Part shown: positions 7,692 to 16,300 of the stretch, in pieces
Layout of the letters: each line of letters begins with the position of its first letter
How positions within the stretch are numbered: position 1 is the stretch's first letter
Assembly (NCBI RefSeq): GCF_013466605.1
Contig: NZ_CP059162.1
Location: forward strand, 186,001 to 250,000
Length of the DNA: 64,000 nt
Direction: 5' to 3'
Source of the DNA: Pseudomonas chlororaphis subsp. aurantiaca
GTDB taxonomy: Bacteria > Pseudomonadota > Gammaproteobacteria > Pseudomonadales > Pseudomonadaceae
Notes under the pieces: model-generated
The model's database searches: none
What the model was told of the DNA's origin: nothing
Seen by the model: only the letters and a program-made list of their open reading frames with translations
Position numbers and translations under genes: made by a program

Positions 7692-9787
7692 TGAACCTGC
7701 CGGGCCTGCGTGCGGACTTGCAGCTGTCGGCAGCGGCGCCGGCGCTGGATGGTTCGCCGCGCTGGACCCTGGCCGATCCGGTGCGCGGCCGTTATTTCAA
7801 GCTCGGAGCGGCGGCGATGCGCTTGCTCAGGCACTGGTCCCTGGGGGACGCCGGGCAGGTGCTGCACGCCGCCAACCGCGAACCGGGGCTGCCTCTGGGC
7901 GGCGCGGAGCTGGAAGAATTGCTGGGCTTTTTGCGCAGTCATGACCTGATCACCGCCCTCGATCCGCAACAGCGCGCCAGCTATGACCTCAAGGCCGCCG
8001 CGCAGCACCAGAGCCTCTGGCAGGTGCTGCTGCACCAATACCTGTTCTTTCGTATCCCGCTGTGGCGCCCGGACGCCTTTCTCAATCGCGCCTGGCCGTG
8101 GCTGGCGCGATTCGGGTCGGGGCTGCTGCGTTACGGCTTGCCCCTGACCCTGGGGCTGGGCGTGTTCCTGGTATCGCGGGACTGGCAGCGCTTCCTGGCG
8201 ACCTTCCCCCACCTGTTCAGCCTCGGCGGCGCCCTGGCGTTTGGCGTGGCGCTGTTCTTCGCCAAGCTGTGCCATGAGTTCGGCCACGCCTTCATGGCCA
8301 AGCGTGCCGGCTGCCGGGTACAGAGCATGGGGGTGGCGTTCATGGTGCTGCTGCCGATGTTCTACACCGACGTCAGCGATGCCTGGCGAGTCAACGATCG
8401 TCGCGCGCGCTTGCTGATCGGCGCCGGTGGCGTACTGGCCGAGCTGCTGCTGGCCAGCATCGCCCTGCTGGCCTGGTCGCTGCTGCCGGACGGCCCGGCG
8501 CGCACCGCGGCTTTCATGCTCGCCAGCGCGACCTGGATCACCACCCTGGTGATCAACCTGAACCCTTTCATGCGCTTCGATGGCTACTTTCTGCTCAGCG
8601 ACTTCTGGGAGGTGGACAATCTCCAGGGGCGGGCCTTCGCCCTCTGTCGCTGGCGCCTGCGCGAGGCCTTGTTCGGCTACCGGCAGCCCGCGCCGGAACC
8701 CTGGTCGCCGGCCATGCAGCGGCGTCTGCTGTGGTGGGGTTATGGCTCGTGGCTGTGGCGCGCGGTGCTGTTTTTCGGGATTGCGCTGGCGGTGTACCAC
8801 CTGTTTTTCAAGCTGCTGGGCATCTTCCTGATGCTGGTGGAACTGGTGTGGTTCATCTTCTTGCCCATCGTGCGCGAATGGCGCGAATGGTGGACGCGCC
8901 GCGAGCAGGCCGATGCGCCGCGGGTGTTGCTCAGCAGCCTGGGGCTGGTGGCGGCGCTGTTGCTGGTGGCGGTGCCCTGGCGCAGTTCGGTGGAGGTGCC
9001 GGCGATGCTTGAGGCCGGGCGTGCCAGCGCCTTGCATGCGCCGGTGGCGGCGCGGGTCCGGCAGGTCAATGTCAGCGACGGTCAGGCGGTGAGCAAGGGC
9101 CAGGTACTGGTGGAACTCGAGTCCCCGGACCTGGCGTCGCGCCAAGCCATCGCGCGCCGGGAAATCGAGATCCAGCAACTGCAGATGCGCCGCCGCGCCG
9201 GGCGCAGCGAGACCGCGGCCGACGCCGGGATTGTCGAGCAGCAGCTGGCCGAGGCGGTGGCCGAGTACCGCGGCCTGTCGGCGCAACGCGAGCGTTTGCT
9301 GCTGCGGGCGCCTGAGGCTGGCCAGTTGCGTGACCTGCTGCCGCAACTGCAGGTGGGCCGCTGGGTATCGTCCAAGGATCCGCTGGCCCGGGTGGTCGAG
9401 CCGGGGGCGCGCTTGCGCGGTTTTCTGGCCGAGGCCGAACTATGGCGAGTCGCGCCGGGCGCCACGGGGCGCTTTATCGCCGACGACCCGATGCATCCGG
9501 CGCTCGAGGTGCAACTGACCGAAGTCGACACCAACGGCGTGGCTTATATCGACCAGGAGGCGCTGACTTCCGATCACCATGGGCCGATTGCCGTGCGCCG
9601 CGATGAAAACCGCCGCGCCGAACCGGTCCAGGCGCAGTACGGCGCGCGGCTCAAGGTGCTCGACACCAGCGTCACCCCGAGCCAGCCGCTGCGCGGCGTG
9701 GTGGTGTTGCAGGGGCGTGGCGAGTCGCTGCTGGGCACGGCCTGGCGGCGTCTGGCGGCGCTCGGCGTGAGGGAAAGCGGGTTCTGA
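7691..9787 (+). CDS. M50 (site-2-type) membrane zinc protease fused to HlyD-like adaptor domain
   Basis: A 698-residue multi-spanning fusion. The first 100 residues resemble a PqqD-like winged-helix domain. The membrane part carries the M50 zinc motif HEFGH at residues 195-199 and the third ligand in LNPFMRFDG (Asp about 297), both intact, among several hydrophobic helices. The C-terminal third is periplasmic and HlyD-like: lipoyl half-motif (ALHAPVAARVRQVNVSDGQ), coiled coil (EIEIQQLQMRRRAG) and second half (LLLRAPEAGQLRD). Similar M50/biotinyl-lipoyl fusions occur with peptide or protein exporters. Here it is encoded with two other adaptors and, 10 kb on, a TolC homologue, while no ABC ATPase is present. 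I infer a role in processing or exporting the giant repeat protein. Confidence 0.88.
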   Translation: MNLPGLRADLQLSAAAPALDGSPRWTLADPVRGRYFKLGAAAMRLLRHWSLGDAGQVLHAANREPGLPLGGAELEELLGFLRSHDLITALDPQQRASYDLKAAAQHQSLWQVLLHQYLFFRIPLWRPDAFLNRAWPWLARFGSGLLRYGLPLTLGLGVFLVSRDWQRFLATFPHLFSLGGALAFGVALFFAKLCHEFGHAFMAKRAGCRVQSMGVAFMVLLPMFYTDVSDAWRVNDRRARLLIGAGGVLAELLLASIALLAWSLLPDGPARTAAFMLASATWITTLVINLNPFMRFDGYFLLSDFWEVDNLQGRAFALCRWRLREALFGYRQPAPEPWSPAMQRRLLWWGYGSWLWRAVLFFGIALAVYHLFFKLLGIFLMLVELVWFIFLPIVREWREWWTRREQADAPRVLLSSLGLVAALLLVAVPWRSSVEVPAMLEAGRASALHAPVAARVRQVNVSDGQAVSKGQVLVELESPDLASRQAIARREIEIQQLQMRRRAGRSETAADAGIVEQQLAEAVAEYRGLSAQRERLLLRAPEAGQLRDLLPQLQVGRWVSSKDPLARVVEPGARLRGFLAEAELWRVAPGATGRFIADDPMHPALEVQLTEVDTNGVAYIDQEALTSDHHGPIAVRRDENRRAEPVQAQYGARLKVLDTSVTPSQPLRGVVVLQGRGESLLGTAWRRLAALGVRESGF

Positions 9788-9835
9788 GACAAGGAATGTT
9801 CAGGGAGAGCGCATATGTTGCATAAGGATTCAGCC

Positions 9836-10318
9836 ATGTCCGATGGCCTGGTGGTACGTCCGTCGCGGCCCACCGACGGACCGTTCCTGCAAAGCCTTTA
9901 CCGTTCGGCGCGCAGCGATCTGCAATGGATCGACGGCGAACAGGAGCAGATCGAGCAGGTGATCGCCCAGCAGTTCCAGGTCCAGGAGCAGGGCGCGGGG
10001 GAGAATTTCCCCGGCGCCATGCAGTACGTGATCGAAAAACTCGGCAGCGCCATCGGTGCCTTGACCACCGATTTCGGCCCCAATGAAATCCGCGTGCTGT
10101 ACCTGGCGTTCATTCCCGCTGCCCGCGGTCGCGGCTATGGGCGCACCGTGCTGCGGGGTGTGCAGAAGGCCGCCGAGCAGGTGCGTTGCCCGGTGGCCAC
10201 GGTGGTCTGGGCCAGCAACCCCCATGCGCGCCGGCATTACCTGGCGCTGGGGTTTCAGGTCGAGGAAGCCAACCCGGCGGCCGAGCGGCTGGTGTGGTAT
10301 CCCGGTCCGCGCGGCTGA
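9836..10318 (+). CDS. GNAT-family N-acetyltransferase
   Basis: A 160-residue acetyltransferase of the GNAT fold. The acetyl-CoA-binding motif A is seen as LAFIPAARGRGYGRTVL (R/Q-x-x-G-x-G/A form RGRGYG), followed by a motif-B-like region ASNPHARRHYLALGFQ. The substrate cannot be read from the sequence; small molecule or protein amino groups are equally possible. It lies 49 bp after the M50-HlyD fusion in the same direction and may be the last gene of that operon. An ATG at 9815 with its own GGGAG ribosome site is an alternative start that adds seven residues. Confidence 0.85.
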   Translation: MSDGLVVRPSRPTDGPFLQSLYRSARSDLQWIDGEQEQIEQVIAQQFQVQEQGAGENFPGAMQYVIEKLGSAIGALTTDFGPNEIRVLYLAFIPAARGRGYGRTVLRGVQKAAEQVRCPVATVVWASNPHARRHYLALGFQVEEANPAAERLVWYPGPRG

Positions 10319-10345
10319 GCGGCGCAACCCGGCGGATTCGAGCCA

Positions 10346-10371
10346 GTGCCTGGGGCGATGCCGCCAGGCAC
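10346..10371. terminator. hairpin between convergent genes
   Basis: GTGCCTGG (10346-10353) and CCAGGCAC (10364-10371) form an 8-bp perfect stem with a 10-nt loop between the GNAT gene and the convergent gene ending at 10379. There is no T tract on either strand, so it would be a weak or Rho-assisted bidirectional terminator at best. Confidence 0.35.
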
Positions 10372-10378
10372 GCCCGGT

Positions 10379-10690
10379 TCAGTTGAAGGCGATATAGAAA
10401 TAACCCAGCGTCGGGTCGCGGCCCAGGGCCGGCACCCGCGACACGAACATGTCTTGCAGATGGCCGACGCCGGGCAGCTCCAGGTCGCACAGGCCGTCGA
10501 CGAACTCTGTCGGCTCCAGGCTGTTGAGTTCGACGCAGAAGGGCATGCGCGCGCTGTTCGGCATGCGGGCCTGGGGGGTGTCCTTGATGGACTCTATATG
10601 GACCGGCAAGACGCTGCCGTCCGGTAGCAACAGGTTGCAGGTTTGCCCCAGCAGAGGCTGGAAATGCTCACTTTGCAGCAGATGCAGCAT
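10379..10690 (-). CDS. small DUF6916-like protein next to phage-tail-collar gene
   Basis: A 103-residue protein beginning with LLQSEHFQPLLGQTCNLLL and containing PFCVELNSLEPTEF. It resembles the small beta-rich DUF6916-type proteins that accompany MdpB-like tail-collar genes in many environmental bacteria; this is from memory and moderately certain. It has no signal peptide or membrane segment and no catalytic motif. It is downstream of the tail-collar gene on the same strand, with a terminator-like hairpin in the 53-bp gap, so it is likely expressed below that gene. Confidence 0.65.
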   Translation of the reverse strand: MLHLLQSEHFQPLLGQTCNLLLPDGSVLPVHIESIKDTPQARMPNSARMPFCVELNSLEPTEFVDGLCDLELPGVGHLQDMFVSRVPALGRDPTLGYFYIAFN

Positions 10691-10708
10691 GGCGCCACTC
10701 CTGGCCGG

Positions 10709-10736
10709 AAAAAGGGCCGGGGGGACGTCCCCCGGC
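10709..10736 (-). terminator. terminator-like hairpin between tail-collar and DUF6916-like genes
   Basis: On the minus strand the 8-bp stem GCCGGGGG/CCCCCGGC (10716-10723 with 10729-10736, 5-nt loop) is followed by five T residues (read from 10713 down to 10709). This is a good Rho-independent terminator shape, placed inside a two-gene set, so it may act as an attenuator that lowers expression of the downstream small gene. Confidence 0.6.
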
Positions 10737-10743
10737 GCGAACT

Positions 10744-11331
10744 TCAATTGCGCGATGGGAACAGGCCGTTCAGGGCCACGCTGAAGTTGATCACCAGGAA
10801 CGGGTTCATCACCGGCAGCGGCAGCCCGTTGCCGGCGGGCGAGATGGTGCCGGTGATCGTGGTACTGACCCCCTGGAGCGGCACGGGCGTGGTGCCTTGC
10901 TTGTCGGAGTAGATGGTGGCGGTGCCCGGCCCGCCGCCGGAGGTGCCGATGAACGAGTTGGTGGCCGTCGGGGTACTGGCCGGGTTGCTGGCGGGGTTGG
11001 CCAGCTGCAGCGTGGTGGCGGCGCTCAGGCTGGCGAGGGTATGGGTGTGGGCAGGCAGGTTGTTGAGGGTGGGGGTGACGTTTTCGGTGCCGGAAACCTC
11101 GCCGATTACCCGGGGCGTCAGGCCCAGCCCGTTGCCCTGGCCGATGGGCAGGCGCCCTTGCAGGTTCGGCAGCTGGAAGTTGGTGGTGCCGTTGCCGCCG
11201 TAGTAGGTGCCCAGCAGCGAAAACAGCGCCTGGTACTGCGAGATCCCTAGGGTCTGGCCGTAACACGAGGCCCAGCCGTTGGGAGGGAAGTTAAAGGAAA
11301 AAGCTTGAATGGTGCCCATGAACACTTCCAT
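10744..11331 (-). CDS. phage tail collar-domain protein (MdpB-like)
   Basis: A 195-residue protein with the tail-collar domain. The N-terminus MEVFMGTIQAFSFNFPPNGW followed by CYGQTLGISQYQALFSLLG and YGGNGTTNFQLPNLQGR is the classic collar signature, and AHTHT at about residue 94 fits the His-rich stretch of fibre proteins. The family includes proteins first named microcystin-dependent protein and is common outside phages. No other phage structural genes occur here, so this is an orphan or domesticated copy. An AAGGA site supports the chosen ATG. It is transcribed away from the decayed glycosyltransferase. Role here unknown. Confidence 0.85.
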   Translation of the reverse strand: MEVFMGTIQAFSFNFPPNGWASCYGQTLGISQYQALFSLLGTYYGGNGTTNFQLPNLQGRLPIGQGNGLGLTPRVIGEVSGTENVTPTLNNLPAHTHTLASLSAATTLQLANPASNPASTPTATNSFIGTSGGGPGTATIYSDKQGTTPVPLQGVSTTITGTISPAGNGLPLPVMNPFLVINFSVALNGLFPSRN

Positions 11332-11553
11332 AGTTTTTTATCCTTCAGGTTAATCAGTGAAACTCCCTGAGCCGATCCCTGGTGTCTGGCCTGACAGCTT
11401 GACCGATACGGTCAGAACGCCAAGCGGGCTCATTGACCGCAGTGGTTAGCGTAGACGCTGTTCCGCCAGTCGCCCGAGGTGATGGGGTGCCTTATGTCTG
11501 GCCGGATAAACAGCGATGCTGTGCTGGCAAAACGCGGGTGCAGGGGACGATTC

Positions 11554-12255
11554 ATGGCGTTTCGCAGAGAGCCGCAATGGCTGGATACGGCCGAGCCGGG
11601 CATCACCCATCGGCTGACGAGCGACGCCCAGCGCCTGATCGCGCTGCTGCGGGCGTACTGGCTGCTGCCGATCCTGCTGCTGGCGGTGGCCACCCGTTTC
11701 TATGACCTGACCGCCGCGCCATCTGGGGCGATGAAGCCTCCAGCCTGCTGCCCACCGCCATGCGCTACAGCCAGGAAGTGCGCATGTATGCGTTGTTGGG
11801 AGTGTGGCTGCTCGGCCACCCTGGCCCTGGTGTACTGGGTCAGGCAGCCTCGGCGTCGGCGCTACCTGGTGTATTACACGCTACTGATGAGCGCGGCGTT
11901 CTACACCCACTATTTCACCGCGCTCTGCGTGCTTGCCCATTGGTTGTACCTGTTGCTGCTGCGCCTGCAAGCAACGCTCCAGAGCCGGGCGATCAACCGG
12001 TCGGGCTGGTGGCTGGCCAATGCTGCCATCGTCATGTTGTTCGCCCCCTGGCTGCCGGGACTGGTGGACCTGCTGCAACACATCGACCAGCTGAAAGCCA
12101 GCGGCGACGTGGGCTGGGAGCCGTCGGTGGACCTTTCCTCGCTGCCCTCGATGGTCTGGCAACTGCTGATCCAGGGCGATGGCGAAACCCGTTCTCCGCT
12201 GCTGTTCGCGAGCCTGCCGCTGCTGGTGCTGGGCGTCGGCGGAAATGCTGGGTAG
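11554..12255 (+). pseudogene. decayed GT39-type glycosyltransferase (dolichyl-phosphate-mannose transferase-like)
   Basis: Remnant of a multi-spanning GT39-type glycosyltransferase. From 11554 the frame reads through a first helix (YWLLPILLLAVATRFYDL). The expected catalytic-loop sequence IWGDEASSLL then appears in another frame (about 11721-11750). That frame continues directly into RYSQEVRMYALL, so roughly 90 residues normally lying between are missing. The original frame resumes near 11815 (ATLALVYWV) and continues through LLMSAAFYTHYFTALCVLAH to a stop at 12255, well short of the family's usual 450-550 residues. Two frameshifts, an internal deletion and a lost C-terminus make it non-functional as a GT39 enzyme. 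Once it may have glycosylated a product of the neighbouring export cluster. Confidence 0.8.
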
Positions 12256-12508
12256 CCAGCCAGGGAAACCTGCGGGATAGACGTCTTGGGCGATTTTTGC
12301 GCAAAAAAACGGCCTGTGAACCGGCCGGTGACGAAAGGCAGGATTCAGGGCGGTCAGGGGCTTAATCGATTCATGTTCAGTCCCAGAGCGGCTGCTGTTT
12401 TTTTGAGCACACATTTTTTGTGGTTTTGCTCCGAATTGATATCAAAACACCACTAGTTGGTTTTCTGAGCTTGCACTACGCTTTGCCACAAATGGACTTA
12501 TAGCTAGG

Positions 12509-13354
12509 GTGAAGGGATTGCCGCAGTTCCACTTTATCTCCGGTTTACCGCGCTCAGGGTCGACCCTGCTGTCCGCCATTCTGTTGCAGAACCCGCGCTT
12601 TCACGCCGGCATGACCAGCCCGGTGGGCGCGCTGTTCAGCGGCATCCTCGAACAATGCAGCGCCGGCAGCGAATTCGGCGCGGTCATCGATATCGACATG
12701 CGCCGCCGCTTGCTGCGCGGGCTGTTCGACTCCTACTACGCCGACAAGGCCGACAAACCGGTCATCTTCGACACCAACCGCCAGTGGTGCGCGCGCCTGC
12801 CGGCCTTGAAGGACCTGTTCCCCAAGGCCAGGACCATTGCCTGCGTGCGCAATGTCGCCTGGGTCATGGACAGCCTGGAACGGCTGTACCGGGCCAACCC
12901 CTTCGAAAACACCAAGCTGTTCGGCGATGCGGTCGAGCGCAATTCGGTCTACAGCCGCTGTGAAACCCTGGCCCAGCACAACCGCCTGGTGGGTTACGCC
13001 TGGACGGCCTTGAAAGAGGCCTATTACGGCGAAAACGCCGATTCGATGCTGATCGTCGACTACGACCTGCTGAGCCAGGCTCCGGAGCGGGTGATGCGGC
13101 TGATCTACGACTTTATCGGCGAACCCTGGTTCGAACACGATTTCGACAGCCTGGCCTACGACGCGCCCGAGTTCGACCAGGCGCTGGGGGTCGCGGGCCT
13201 GCACAAGGTCAAGGCGCGGGTGGCGCTGCAGTCGCGGCGCACCATCCTGCCGCCGGACCTGTTCGAGAAGTATGCGGAGTTGTCCTTCTGGAAAGACGGG
13301 GCATCCAGCGCCGCCAATGTCATTCGCATGAAATCCGACGCCGCGGTCCGTTGA
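12509..13354 (+). CDS. sulfotransferase family protein
   Basis: A 281-residue PAPS-dependent sulfotransferase. The 5'-phosphosulfate-binding loop is FISGLPRSGSTLLS at residues 9-22 and the 3'-phosphate-binding region is ACVRNVAWVMDSLERLY; YDLLSQAPERVMRLIYDFIG is the usual C-terminal helix pair. The best start is a GTG at 12509, since in-frame stops lie just upstream, and its ribosome site is weak. It is 43 bp upstream of the giant DUF4347 gene, on the same strand, with an APS kinase and a second sulfotransferase downstream. I infer that it sulfates the giant protein or something attached to it; small-molecule sulfation is the alternative. Confidence 0.85.
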   Translation: MKGLPQFHFISGLPRSGSTLLSAILLQNPRFHAGMTSPVGALFSGILEQCSAGSEFGAVIDIDMRRRLLRGLFDSYYADKADKPVIFDTNRQWCARLPALKDLFPKARTIACVRNVAWVMDSLERLYRANPFENTKLFGDAVERNSVYSRCETLAQHNRLVGYAWTALKEAYYGENADSMLIVDYDLLSQAPERVMRLIYDFIGEPWFEHDFDSLAYDAPEFDQALGVAGLHKVKARVALQSRRTILPPDLFEKYAELSFWKDGASSAANVIRMKSDAAVR

Positions 13355-13397
13355 TCGCGGTCTTTCAATTCGCACCTTTCAGCACGTTCGAGTCCGG

Positions 13398-16300
13398 GTG
13401 AGCATCATGTGGTGGAGCAAAGGCAAGTCGCGGGTCAATCAGCGGGCCACCGGACGGGCGAATGCCCTGGCCTCACCGATGATCATGCCCCTGGAGCCGC
13501 GCATGCTGTTCGACGGCGCGGTGGCGGCGACGGTGGCCGAGGCCGTCCAGCCGGACAGCCCCACCACCACGGACGTGGCCAAGACGCCGACCGCCGCCGA
13601 TCAGCCGAGCGTCAGCAAGGACACCCACGGCCAGGCCGATGCAGCGCCTGCCGCGGCCCCGACCGCGGTGCCGGGGCTGACGGTGGTGTTCGTCGATTCG
13701 CGGGTCAAGGACGCCGACAGCCTGCTCCAGGGCCTGGCGCCCGGCACCCGGGTGGTGCAACTGGGGGCGAACCAGGATGGCCTGCAGCAGATCGCCGATT
13801 ACCTGGACCAGCATCAGGGTGTCAGTTCGGTGCAGATCATCGCCCATGGCAACGCCGGGGACCTGTGGCTGGGCAACAGCTACCTCTCGGCTGACAACGT
13901 CCAGGCGCGCAGCTCGGTACTGGCGGACATCGGCCAGGACATGAACGCCGGCGGCGATATCCTGATCTACGGCTGCTACACCGCCGAGGGCGAACGCGGC
14001 CTGAGTTTCGTCGACTCGCTGGCACAGCTCACCGGTCGCGACGTGGCCGCCTCCAGCGACCGCACCGGCGTGGGTGGCGACTGGGAACTGGAGATCGCCA
14101 CCGGCAACATCGAAAGCGCCAACGTGCTGTCCACCCAGGCCATGCAGGATTATCAGTGGGGGCTGGCGACCTGGACCGCCACCAACAACGCCGACACCGG
14201 CGTGGGTTCGTTACGGGCGGCGCTGGCGTCGGCGCAGAACGGCGACATCGTCACCTTCAGCAGCGGCATGACGGTGCAGCTGACCTCCGAGCTGCTGGTC
14301 AACAAGAACGTGACTATCGACGGCGACCTGAACAACGACGGCGCGGCGGACGTGATCCTCGACGGCCAGTACCGCACCCGGGTCATCGAAGTGAGCGCGG
14401 GCAGTACCGTGACCCTCGACGGCCTGGTGATCACCCGGGGCCTGGTTTCCGGTAACGGCGGCAATGGCGGGTACGGCGCGACCGGCGCCATGGCCGGGGG
14501 GATTTTCAACGCCGGCAATCTCACCCTCAACAACGTCACCGTGACCTCCAACGCGGCTTCGGGCGGCGGTGGCGGCGGCGGTGTCACCAGCGCGTTCTAC
14601 GGCGGTGGCGGTGGCGGCGGCGGCGGGCTGGGTGGCCAGGGTGGCGGCCACGGCGGCTCCGCCGGCCCCGGCACCGGCACGCTCGGCGGCCAGGCTGGCG
14701 GTGGTGGCGTGGGCGGTTATGGCGGTGGCTACGACGCCACCCATATGGGCGGTCGCGGCGGTACCAGCACCGGCGGCGCGGGCGGTCTGGGCGTCTCCTA
14801 CTACAGCAACGGCGGCAACGGCGCCACGGCCACCAACGGCACGATTTCCATCGGCGGCGGTGGCGGCGGCGCGGGTTGGGACAAGGTCGGCGGCGCGGGC
14901 GGCAATGCCGCCGGCGGTATCTACAACGCCTCCAGCGGCACCATCACGGTGATCGGCACCTCGACCATCAGCAACAACATCGGCGCGGGCGGCGGTGGTG
15001 GCGGCGGTGGCGGCCAAGGCAGCAACGCCAGCAACGGCGGGATTGGCGGCCGGGGTGTCGGCGCGGTCTGGAACAAGGGCACCTTCCTGATCACCGCGGC
15101 CAACTTCGCCGCCCTGAGCGGCAACGCGGCGGCCAGTGGCGCCGGTGGCGTAGCGCTGGGCGGTGGCAGCACCGGTACTTCGCCGACTTCGGTGGCGACC
15201 ATCTACAACGACGGCGGCACCCTCAACACCGCCTATGCCCCACCGCCCACCGCGACCATAGTGGTGGCCGATACCACGTTGAGCATCGGCGAGACTTCGC
15301 TGGTGACCATCACTTTCTCGGAGGCGGTGACCGGTTTCACCAACGCCGACCTGACCATCGCCAACGGCACCTTGACCGCGGTCAGCAGCAGCGACGGCGG
15401 CATCACCTGGACCGCCACCTTCACCCCGACGTCGAGCATCACCGATACCAGCAACGTGATCACCCTGGATAACACCGGGGTGATCAATGGCCTTGGCACC
15501 GCCGGGGTCGGCACCACCACCTCCAACAACTACGTGGTCGATACCGTACGGCCGACCGCGACCATCGTGGTCGCGGACAACGCCTTGCGAGTCGGTGAAA
15601 CCTCGCTGGTGACCATCACCTTCAGCGAAGCGGTCAGCGGCTTCACCAACGCCGACCTGACCATCGCCAACGGTACCTTGACCGCGGTGAGCAGCAGCGA
15701 CGGCGGCATCACCTGGACCGGCACCTTCACCCCGAGCGCCAGCATCAGCGATACGACCAACCTGATCACCCTGGACAACACCGGCATCGCCGACCAGGCC
15801 GGCAACGCTGGCAGCGGCACCACCGATTCCAACAATTACGCCATCGACACCGTCCGCCCGACCGCGACCATAGTGGTCGCCGACAGCGCCCTTACGGCGG
15901 GCGAGACATCCCTGGTGACCATCACCTTCAGTGAGGCCGTCAGCGGCTTCACCAACGCCGACCTGACCATCGCCAACGGCACCTTGACTACGGTCAGCAG
16001 CAGCGACGGTGGCATCACCTGGACCGCCACCTTCACCCCGACCGTCGGCATCGCCGATGCCAGCAACCTGATCACCCTGAACAACACCGGGGTCACCGAT
16101 GTGGCCGGCAACACCGGCAGCGGTACCACCAACTCCAACAACTACGCCATCGATACCGTCCTGCCGACCGCGACCATAGTGGTCGCGGACAACGCCTTGA
16201 GGATCGGTGAAACCTCACTGGTGACCATCACCTTCAGCGAGGCGGTGAGTGGTTTCGACAACAGTGACCTGACGGTGGCCAACGGTACCTTGAGCGCGGT

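Noticed and set aside
10379..11331. Prophage or tailocin
   Set aside because: Only a collar-domain protein and one small partner are present; no other tail, lysis, capsid or integrase genes.
12457..12476. Possible sigma-54 promoter before the first sulfotransferase (TTGG ... TTGC)
   Set aside because: The GG and GC elements are two bases too far apart for the -24/-12 consensus.
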